Positions 53,882-64,000 of a stretch of 64,000 bases of DNA are shown here, piece by piece; the stretch's first letter is position 1, and each line of letters begins with the position of its first letter. The position numbers were made by a program, and so were the translations under genes. Below the pieces are notes generated by a model that saw only the letters and a list, made by a program, of their open reading frames with translations, did no database searches and had not been told where the DNA came from. Source of the DNA: Acanthaster planci (lineage: Eukaryota > Echinodermata > Asteroidea > Valvatida > Acanthasteridae); the NCBI RefSeq assembly GCF_001949145.1, contig NW_019091369.1, positions 2,347,514 to 2,411,513 of the forward strand. The letters are read 5' to 3'.

Positions 53882-56081
53882 CTTAACTTTCCGAGTGATC
53901 TGTCGAGAAAACAAAATTTAAAAGAATTACGTAATAATAGTTTTCTAATTCAAAACTCTTGGATTCTTGAAATTCGGATTCTCTACGCCATAATCTGGAT
54001 GTTGCATTTCACCGTCAACTCACCGTCAATCATGCACACTGCTATCCTGTGCTGTAGGCCTAGTGTGCCTTGCTGCGCTGAAATAAATACTTCGCAAAAT
54101 GTAGCATGTGTGTCACTTTAATAGCATTTATCACAATGACAAAAATATCGTAGCGTTCAGCTTCAATTTTTTTTATAAAACGAGTCACAGCTTGCAAATT
54201 ACGTGCATAATATGTCTGGATTGAAAGCATGTTCTGGCGTCGTCAAAAGCATCGATTTTACTGCGGCACACTGATGGTTGCGGAATAATTTTTATAAATA
54301 TTGCCAACGAGTTGGCGTTTTTTGTTCATATAAACGTTTAGGTAGCCTATATAGTCATTTAAAGGCAGGTGCGCTTAATTTATTTTCGCCACGAAATTCG
54401 CCACGATGTACTGTAAATGAACTGGATGAACGCACACGTTGACTGCATGATAGGTATCGACTGAGAGATACAGAAAGGACGCCCATATTCATTACTGCTT
54501 ATATCAGTGAGGAAACCTATGCAGAAAAATGCCAGTTCTTGGTCTTAAGTTTGTAGACACGGGAAATGGTGAAGGATAAACGCAAAGGAACAAAATCTGT
54601 GTTCGAATGTCACTTTGGCATCTCGCATTTAATGAGTTATACAGAAATCCTCGTAATAAATTCTGACGTTAAGACTTGGATTTATAATTATACGTTACCG
54701 GGTGGATGTGCCAACAGCGTCGTTCAGACTAAAAATTCGAATGTGCGTTAACACCTCTGCATGGAAGAAAAAAGATAAAGGCGTCCACTTGCACTCCTCG
54801 CCAAATGTAACTCAAAAACTACCGGTGTCGAAGCTTGATCATCGAAGACCAAACGTGGTCTAGTGGACTTTTCTGTCAGATGCAAAGGATTAAATGATAA
54901 CGATGCAGCAGACACCCACTGCAGAAATGTCCTATTTTTAAATGTCCGTCATCCGACAAAGCGCCAATTCGTGCACATTGAGGGAAAACAATACTCCCTC
55001 CCGGTACATATGTGCGTCCCTATTGTTAATAAAAAGATTACTCGTCGAAGCAAGGTCAAACGCATCTGTAATTCGTTATTAATTTTTCATCACCTCGTAA
55101 TATTTAGCGATCGATGAAACCAACACGTAGTCCTTAAGGTTGATGAGAAACGGATGGCGGCGAAAATGTGTCATCGATATTAGATTGTAGGCCTACTAAG
55201 TCCTTTTTTATGGAATGAGCCTATTGTTAGAGCTTGCTCTATAAGTTCTTTGAAAAGGATACCTTTCAGGGCTTTCGATGGATATGTTTTTTACTGAGGA
55301 ACTTTGCTTCCTAGTTTTAACTTCACGTCCTCTTTAAACAGGTTTCTCTGACGGTTAACCTTTCACGCATGGGCAGAGATGGGGGAGGGGTCGAACCCCC
55401 CCCCCCTTTGACGTGAAGAATCACCCCCCCACTCACCCACACACATACACATATTTTCAAGTGACTGATTTATGCAGTGCACACCCGTAGCCTGAACCAC
55501 CGACTCTGCACTTGGCGCCACGATTTCACCTGGGATGCATGGAGGCCGTGCTGAGCTTCCAGAAATCACCCCCCCCCCACATGTGACAAGAAATCTTCGC
55601 CCATGCTTTATACACGCTCACATAATAGGCTTCGTATACCCCCTCCAAAACTGGTAAAAACGGGGAAATTCAAAAGTGGGTGTCATTGTGCACTTTCCAG
55701 GTGAAAAGTAATTGGGAAATGTATAGGGGAAGCAGCAGAAACTTCCTACACAATACTGCTTCTGGCTTTATGTCAAAATGAAGAAAAAAAAATAAAAGGG
55801 AGCGAGTGGAAGGAAAAACCTCTCTTGCAGAAAAATAATAAACCTCGTGCTCCAAAGGACTTTCCTTGTTTCAGTGGATTTTTTTCCAAGGAAAGCTCTT
55901 GAACTTGAGTCAGTGACATACCTCAATTTACCAGGTCAGAGATACTGTCAAAAAATCAGACCTTTGGGTTTTCAATGATGGGTAGCAAACCTGTTCGGAG
56001 CGACAGCAAAGCTTTTGCGTTTTACTATGGTGGATTTTTGATCACTTGGTGGCGCCATTTTATAGTCTCAGAAAAACCAGC
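53882..56081. other. Intergenic DNA between the RING/NHL gene and POLR2F (divergent)
   Basis: The RING/NHL gene reads left and POLR2F reads right. A 5' untranslated exon and promoter of the RING/NHL gene should lie here but were not pinpointed. A TIR element occupies 55367-55606. The last 100 bases before POLR2F ('ggtggcgccattttata') contain a TATA-like word close to the ATG. No additional coding frame is recognised. Confidence 0.5.
55367..55606. mobile_element. Short TIR element upstream of POLR2F
   Basis: 'gcatgggcagagat' (55367-55380) is inverted at 55593-55606 ('atcttcgcccatgc') with 12 of 14 matches. The 240-bp interior has long C runs and no coding capacity. It is MITE-like; no target duplication is clear. 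It lies about 475 bp upstream of the POLR2F start. Confidence 0.5.
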
Positions 56082-57622
<1,541 letters not shown>

Positions 57623-59611
57623 CACCAATTCCTTGAATTCTGTTACCGTTTTTAAGTGAAAAGATACAAGACTGGTGGGGCTGGACACGGCAAGATCTGT
57701 AATTCCATTCAGAAGACTAGTGTTACAGTGAACAACTGCAACGTGATTGGCTCCCCATGAATACTTGTGCTAATAACGAGGGTCACTGCCACTTTCCAAA
57801 TTTTCCCCCAATACCCCAGTGAGCAAAACTGATGGTCTCAGGGTTTGGTTTGTAGGCTCTTGGCAAAGTTCTGGACTGTGATGGTATCGTTTCCCCATCA
57901 AGTTGCAAAAGTTGCCTTTTTAAGTCTTAACTGGTCATCGAAATGAAGGACTACCAACTGACCCAACCATACCCCAGAATTTACTGACATTTTTAGGCCT
58001 TTGGCTGCTACTGAACTGTTTGCCATTTTGCTTTCAATCATGGCTTGAAACGTAAAGTAAGTTCTTCAAATCACTTGCTGTAAATATCATAAATGAATCA
58101 AGTATCCCATTTTTGGAGTCCGTACTTGGCTCATTCTGGCTATATTTCCATTAAGTACTTTTATCATTTAAGGTGGGATTTGGACATAGCGTACCTGCTC
58201 GTATTTTCAGTTTTATTTTTTAATAAGACAGTCACGTTCTTGGTTGAAGGACACATGGAGTTGTAATCTGTTCTTGTACCAGTCCTCAAATGACGCGTCT
58301 GGAAGGCAGGTTGTACACATTAGAAAGAGCCTGCTGTTGCTTGGTATATCTAAACCGGAAAGTTGATTTTGGAGGGGTTCGTTCTACTTTGTAATGGCTG
58401 CTCTGGTTCAGAACATGGAATAGTGTTGACAAGAGCGCATTATTGCTGCTGGCAGGAATTGAAAAGGAAGTCACCTATCCCACTTCAAATGCTCCCCCAT
58501 GAAATGCTCATCACAAGCTTTTCTCTCCACCTTTTCAAAATACTACCCATCCGAATGACTCTGAAATCCAGCACTGTTGTAGCTTTTATAATAACTTTGA
58601 ATATCTCATCAGCTGTTTACGTGAATGAAGTACAACCGTCCACCAAAATGTCAGAAATTGTGAGTGTATAAAATCAGACAAAATTGAGAACTATTCAATT
58701 TCCACTTTTAATACAAACGGAGAAGAGGTGCAGGTTTTAAACACAAAGAATAATGTGAAAAATCTCCTACGTAACGAACAAAACCTGTTTTGAATTTTGT
58801 ATAGTTCAATTTTTTCAATGTAAGCATGGGATGCATTGCTTCTAATGTCACACAAGTTTGACACCTACCAACACGACACAAATATATTTATTACTCAAAA
58901 GGAAAAAACCAAGAAGTCGCACAAAATTATATACACATTATGAACTTTGACCAGACAGCACAAACGTATCAAAACGATGGTTAAGAACTTTGGAAATTCA
59001 ACAAGCAACTATCGCCTTGTGGCGAAAACATCGAGCTTTTATACATGTAGATATTTAACCATATGAATGTAATGAGATGAAGATGGGTTTTGTACTAAAA
59101 CGGCAAACAAATCTAGATCCCTTACAAGCAGAAGACTACTAGCTTACACTGTTCACCAGGAGTTACCAAGGGATCTTAAAGATTAACATAGATGTATGAA
59201 TACAGCTGTACAGACAGCTTCTCAGAGTTCATGGGTGCCTGCGATATCTGATAAAATGAAGCGGTGGCAACTCTTATTTGAATGTAAAGGTACTGTATTG
59301 GCAGACTCAAGTGAAGTGGCAATCCATGTGAGAATCAAAGGGTCTTCATTCATGGGCGGACGAGGGTGCTCCCGGACAATTTGTTGTTGATTCTGATTCT
59401 GTTCAGGATATTAAATAGGAAAAAGGCTCCAGTCTTAAGCCACTTAGTGTCTCAGATCACTTAAGATGCTCAGCAGTAAACATGTGAAAGGTAAGCTGCC
59501 CTCCAAACGACAGCGTGTGTAAAAAGTCACTCGGTGCCCTGTTGAGCATATTGGCGGAATCTGGCTGTGGATGGTGTCAGGGTACATAGCGGGGCCTCGG
59601 GGATGTGGGAT
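57623..59611. other. 3' flanks of POLR2F and MYCBP (convergent)
   Basis: POLR2F (+) and MYCBP (-) converge here. TTTATT at 58887-58892 is a minus-strand AATAAA candidate for MYCBP, which would give it a 3' untranslated region of about 0.7 kb. The open frames are short and resemble no family. Confidence 0.5.
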
Positions 59612-60759
59612 CTAGCTCTCTGAACCCTGCCCCTCATCTGGGTTCTCTTGCTGCAGCTGAGGAAGAGAGAAAAGCCGAAAAGGTTACGAGTTTCACTTCC
59701 GGATATGACGAGCTTCAAGATGCTTGGGTGGAAGTCGAACCCACGACTTCCAGCTTCCTAGCCTTTTGTTTTCATATGGAATCTTTGAGATAAACAATGT
59801 TCATTTGGTAGAACATTGACTTCCCATCAGCAAGAATGTGAAATCAACTGAAATAATCAGCTTCCACTGCAATAGTTAATTTACAAAAACAAGAAACTCT
59901 GGATAGTAAGATGAAAAAAAAATTATAGGCGACTCTTAGCTATCAGAGTTACTTAATTTTCAGATCCTTCAAGTGGACGAAAGGCCTATCTGCATCTTGA
60001 CGCTTCTCTCTAATCCATGTATGTAATCTCCTTTGCATCAGTTTTGGAGAGCACCAACTTGCATCTCACCTTAGCTCTCAGCTCCTTATTTTCGTCCTGT
60101 AGTTGCTCAACCTTCTGTTGTAGCTCGCTGACTTGTAGTCTCAATGCCTCCACGTCGGCTGTCTCTGGACCGGCAACGTTCAGGTGCTGCTTCAGGAAAC
60201 TAGCGATCACATCAGTTAAGGGGAAAACTGCATATCTGGTGATATGAAAATAGCCCCCAAGTCCTGATGAAAACACCAGTGGAAATTTGCTGCATCCCTG
60301 ACCTCTCCTGAACTACTCGAGAGCAGAGATTTCAATTTCTGTTGGGAGCCAAATGATAGCATTTTCCTTGGATCTCTTTTTGGCAGCAAATGGCTTTCTC
60401 AAAGAGAATTTTATCTCAGTGTTCCCATAGGACGGGAAATTTTTGATGAGTTATGAAGTAAAAGACAATCACTTCGTCACATCTGGTACTGACCAGGATG
60501 GCAAGGGATGACTCAAAGTAAAGAAAAATACAGAAGAGTGTCGCAAATTCCTTGAAAGCAATATGGCCTTTCACTATCAACACTTCATTTGTATAAGTTC
60601 CTGCAACTGCAAGAGGGAGAAATTCAAGAAAGGATACTCCAGGGCATTGTTAGGCTTCTCTGGCTCTTCATATAGTGACACCAGGATCTTGGTGAGGGTG
60701 TCCAACACCCCAGCTTTCTCCAGGTACTTCCGGAACTCCTCACGCTTTGAGTCTGCAGG
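59612..60759 (-). CDS. MYCBP: c-Myc-binding protein (MYCBP/AMY-1), first exon not found
   Basis: Three minus-strand exons are clear: 60759-60638, 60199-60070 and 59656-59612 (TAG), giving 98 residues; the human protein has 103, so only about 5 residues are missing at the start. MYCBP binds the N-terminus of c-Myc, is also found at AKAP complexes, and is linked to cilia and sperm. Exon A encodes 'DSKREEFRKYLEKAGVLDTL' and 'LYEEPEKPNNAL', near-identical to human. Exon B encodes 'FLKQHL' and a coiled coil ('LQVSELQQKVEQLQDENKEL'). The last exon follows a very good pyrimidine tract ('cttttctctcttcctcag') and encodes 'LQQENPDEGQGSES', replacing the read-through tail at 60069-60010. The acceptor of exon A could be a few bases off (60759 or 60753). 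The short first exon with the ATG should lie in 60760-62000. Confidence 0.9.
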
Positions 60760-62013
60760 CTGCCGTGTTAAAAAGAGACATGATAGCAATGAATAATGTA
60801 AGCAAGTAAGAGTGCATCATTAAAAGGATTTCATGTTTTTATTAATTTGAATAAAAGCATTTTAATGCATTTTAATTGTAACGACATTGTTAAAAGATTG
60901 ATTTGAATGGTTTATCCGGTTTGTAAGTGACTTCGTCACAAAGGCAAACGCGTCACGACTTGCAAGCTCTCATTGGACAATCGCTGATGGTGCCCGTTAA
61001 CTTCCGGTTCCATGGTTCCATGTAAACGGCGGTTCATGCATGTAACCCTATGTGCAGTGCACATGTGCGGTAGGCGTGGTTTAAACTGAAGTGACGTCAC
61101 ACTTACGAACCGGATAGGCCTATATTTGAATTAATAATAGTGAAGGTTCTTTATATTTGCAGCAAATTGTAAAAAACGTTGAACACCAGAAATGGATGGG
61201 CAGCAAAGATGCAGGAAAAAACAAATTCGAGCAAGGATGTGGCGTACAACTGCTCCTTTGTTTGTTGAATACAACCTATGCAACCATGAGCATTTAAAAT
61301 TTGTAACAATAAGCGAATTTTAAGGCAGGCCTTGCCTTTGAGGGCGCCCTTTCTTAATAGCAGTGCCACTGACTGTAGTACTGAACGACACGGATTTAGG
61401 TCCAAGTTACTTTAAACTTTTTGCTTGAACTTGAAGATTTTCTACTAATACTACCCTTGCTGAACAAAAGTGAACAGATAAACTTGCAAAAGAGCTATAC
61501 ATACCCTGAATGTCGTCATATCTAATTCTTCTAGCTTTTGAGGCATAGAACAGAAGCTTTGCAAAAAGAAGCCGAAGAAAAATATTCCAACACACCTCTC
61601 AGCTTGACTGGGTGGGTTGCTATGTGAAATAAATTTCGTGGGATCAAAATTGATCGGGTTTAGTCCCACTCAAATATACGTAAACTTTAAGTCATTACTA
61701 TTGAAACCAATCAATATTCTATGATATTTTGCCGTCCAAAATATATTTGTCATAAAATTTATACTGTTTTGCATGAAACAATTGAAATTTTAAAGTTTAT
61801 TATGATAAAACTATTAATTTAAAATAAATAATTATTCTCAAAAGTCAAAGGTTATTTCTTTTTACCTCACAATGTCACAAGAGGGCGCTATTTAACTTTG
61901 TTTTGAGGATTTTTGTAGTGGAAGTCTCTTTGAAACTTGACAGATGTTAATTTCGGAAGGTTTTATTTTGAAGGTTTTGTCAATTTTACACCATCCTGCC
62001 TTCACTAAGGAAA
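60760..62013. other. Region between MYCBP and TMEM39 (divergent), with a MITE
   Basis: MYCBP's missing first exon and the promoters of both genes should lie here. I found no in-frame ATG plus donor that I trust. A TA-flanked TIR element sits at 60913-61116. Directly upstream of TMEM39 the sequence is AT-rich without an obvious TATA box. Confidence 0.45.
60913..61116. mobile_element. TA-flanked TIR element (MITE) carrying CRE and ETS-like sites
   Basis: TATCCGGTTTGTAAGTG (60913-60929) is inverted at 61100-61116 with 16 of 17 matches, and each end is a TA dinucleotide, as expected for TA-duplicating (Tc1/mariner-type) insertions. Next to the right TIR lies a palindromic CRE, GTGACGTCAC (61091-61100). 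Inside there is 'aaccggaagt'-type (ETS-like) and 'ccaat' sequence on the minus strand. There is no coding capacity. Confidence 0.6.
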
Positions 62014-63184
62014 ATGGCTGGAGGACGGAGAGGTCCTGGTAGGCCACAGCTTAGCCGGACAGCCCCGCCTCCTCCGATGCACGCCACAAATGTGCTGGGA
62101 AACTCGGCGCAAACGACGACCATTCGACACAGGTCAGTGTTCACTGTGTAGTGTCAGTCATGTCAGTAACATTAACATTGAAACAGGCATTGAATTTTGA
62201 CAGTTGTGTGACACATGTTTTGTCTCTACTACTAGCGTTAGGGCAGAATTTTGGGAAGAGTTCCATATATACACGGTAATTGCTAATTTTCCATGCAGTG
62301 ATACATCAGTTTTTATCAAAAATTGATAGAAGTTATTTAGAAAATTCTCAAAATTTTTCAGACTAGTTTCAGTCTGTCAGTGTCACTAACGTCAGTGGGG
62401 GGTTTGTACACAGGCTTGATCATGATGATAGGGTGTCATTCAAGTCATGTTCCTGTATGGAACTCATGTTTAATGTCACATCCTGATGCCACCTTTTTTC
62501 GTCTGTGTATTATGTTAGTTATTGCACCAATTTGAACATTTGGAAAAGACTTGAATCTGAAACTGAGAATCATTCCCAATTTTCTTAGAAAATACTTTGA
62601 AAATCCTATTGTTGATTTTCCCGAGGGGGCTTAACATCTTTGTACACAACCAAAGAAGTGCCTTGTACTTTAGTGGCATCCATCAGTGTGCATGTTTCTT
62701 TCCTATGTATAATCTCATTAATGGTCTTTCTGCAAGTACATGTATGATAATTTTTAAAAATGGGGATCCAGATTCCAAAGAATTATAGTGAGAAACATTT
62801 TACTTTGATTTGGTTGTGTTTAAAGAGAGTGCCATGGGCAGACTGGCTACTGTGAAAGCATGTCAAACAGTTTGATAAATCTTAAATTTAGGATGGCTTT
62901 CAAGCAGCTAAAACTGTTCCGGAGAGTTAGAATAAGTGAGATGCAATTGTGACTCGTTTCCATTTAGGAATGGGCCCGGTGCCATGCCAACCAGCACCCC
63001 TCTGGCCACCCTGATCACCATCACTCCCATCCACCACCCTGTCATCCCAGCCCTGCCCGTAGAGGGCAACCTGACCTTTGAGGTCACCGTAGTGCTGTAC
63101 CTGTTGACCGTGCTCTTCCTGCAGTATGTGAACATCTACAAGACCGTCTGGTGGCTGCCCATGTCCCCATCCCTGACAGCCGTG
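62014..63184 (+). CDS. Transmembrane protein 39 (TMEM39A/B), 5' part only
   Basis: Two exons are visible, 62014-62132 and 62968-63184, encoding 112 residues; the remaining roughly 370 residues must lie beyond the window. TMEM39A is an ER multi-pass protein; TMEM39A/SUSR2 acts in autophagy and PI4P control and, in worms, collagen secretion. The N-terminus MAGGRRGPGRPQLSRTA matches the human MPGGRRGPSRQQLSRSA. Exon 2 carries 'IPALPVEGNLTFE' and then TM1 with 'LFLQYVNIYKTVWWLP', very close to the human 'LFIQYINIYKTVWWYP'. The exon joint splits an Arg codon (AG|G), and the last donor is gtgagc. Whether it is A or B cannot be told; invertebrates usually have one copy. Confidence 0.93.
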
Positions 63185-63417
63185 GTGAGCACCAATACTA
63201 GTTACTACCTCCGTCTTTAACGATCGTCTCTGCCAAAGACTGTAGACTTGCCACTGATTAGTTGGACAAATCACAGACTAAACTCATGCAGTCATCGACA
63301 CCAACAAAGTTATAGGCCTACCTTATTACATAAGAGAAATTAAAAATAATCACAATTTCTGTTTTTCCTTTGCTCTAGATTTTTAATAGATATGTTTGAA
63401 GAGAAATAACTCTATCC

Positions 63418-64000
63418 CTAACCCACTAGGGCCTTTTTACAAGGGTACATCCTCAATCCTCCAAAATCCTTCATTTTTTGGGCTTATGACAAAATGAAAG
63501 GTACCTGAATCTTCAATCCTCCAAAATCGTCTCTGGCCCCACTTCGAGTTTGTGGGATTTTTGTGTTTTTATTTTTTTGGGGAGGGTTGGGTACATCAGG
63601 TTGGTTGCTAGGCTGAAGCTGTTTCTTTTGCAGAGTTGGCTAATGGCTTTACTTTTGTAATAAACAAAGCAGACATGTGCCTTTGTTTTAACACACTGCA
63701 GTTGAGGATTGTATAAATTATGACCAGCAGCGGTGAACAATAGAACACACTGTCCTTGGGTACATGTACATGTAAACAGTATAATGCGTGACCATATGTG
63801 CACCACTGTGACCGATCTTTAGTACTTCCGTCACCATTCATCTGTAATCCTCCAAAATCGTCCAGCTTTTAAGTCGGCATTCATCCTCAATCCTCCAAAA
63901 TCCTCCAGCCTTTAAACACTATTCATCCTCAATCCTCCGTGCTTCAATCACCATTCATCCTCAATCCTCCAAAATCCTCCAGCTTTTAAGTCGGCATTCA
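63418..64000 (+). repeat. Minisatellite-like 'cctcaatcctccaaaatcc' repeat, runs off the window
   Basis: The block starts 'ccctaacccactagggcc' and carries at least six copies of 'tcaatcctccaaaatcctcc' or variants. From about 63830 the copies organise into a roughly 117-base higher-order unit: 'cattcatcctcaatcctcc', 'aaaatcctccagctttt', 'aagtcgg', two variant units, then the same again (63947 onward). It lies in the intron after TMEM39 exon 2. The same words occur at 30380-30790 and 50685-50745. Confidence 0.75.

Noticed and set aside
53441-54121. 226-codon plus-strand frame opposite the RING exon
   Set aside because: It is antisense to a GC-rich coding exon, and the peptide has no recognisable domain.
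59690-59790. tRNA B-box-like 'gggttcgactt' on the minus strand
   Set aside because: No cloverleaf or A box at the right distance; at most a fragment of a tRNA-derived SINE.
60781-60840. ATG-rich stretch directly upstream of MYCBP exon A as its start
   Set aside because: The ATG frames there are out of phase with the conserved DSKREEF frame, so the real first exon must be farther upstream.
63830-64000. CRISPR-like array because of regularly repeated words
   Set aside because: Units are degenerate, lack unique spacers, and the genome is animal; it is a minisatellite.

Overview
This is animal nuclear genomic DNA. Genes are split by short introns (about 80 bp to 3 kb) with GT-AG borders, the intergenic DNA is AT-rich, short inverted-repeat elements are common, and there is one 79-base assembly gap (18723-18801). 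The protein set (Popeye-domain protein, BDH2, pyridoxal kinase, PCNP, RPB6, MYCBP, TMEM39, a RING/NHL protein, and a sulfotransferase-like protein often labelled 'branched-chain aminotransferase-like' in marine invertebrates) fits an invertebrate deuterostome. The frequent 'taggccta' words and intron sizes make me favour an echinoderm or other ambulacrarian; that placement is inference.

Layout. 1-9.4 kb: no gene recognised; possible regulatory DNA and one copy of a dispersed repeat. 9.5-13.3 kb (+): Popeye-domain gene, 3 coding exons. 13.3-18.5 kb: intergenic, with inverted repeats. 18.5-23.2 kb (+): BDH2/DHRS6, 8 exons, complete. 25.4-29.3 kb (-): pyridoxal kinase, 7 exons, complete. 31.2-34.2 kb (-): PCNP, 5 exons, complete, head-to-head with a large uncharacterised ARM/HEAT-like gene at 34.9-45.0 kb (+). 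An intronless class A GPCR lies on the opposite strand inside an intron of that gene (38.1-39.1 kb). 48.6-50.5 kb (+): sulfotransferase-like gene with a separate hydrophobic N-terminal exon. 51.7-53.9 kb (-): RING / coiled-coil / NHL protein without a B-box. 56.1-57.6 kb (+): POLR2F (RPB6), 4 exons. 59.6-60.8 kb (-): MYCBP, first exon not found. 62.0 kb to beyond the right edge (+): 5' end of a TMEM39 gene, followed by a minisatellite-like repeat that runs off the window.

The genes are mostly unrelated housekeeping or signalling genes and do not form a pathway or operon. I found no bacterial-type system, CRISPR array, virus or rRNA gene. The least explained items are the ARM-like protein with its nested antisense GPCR, the membrane-anchor exon on the sulfotransferase-like protein, several TIR-bearing short elements (TA- or TTAA-flanked), and a dispersed 'aatcctccaaaatcctcc' repeat family. 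All exon borders were read by eye from splice consensus, reading-frame continuity and remembered family sequences; no search was run.
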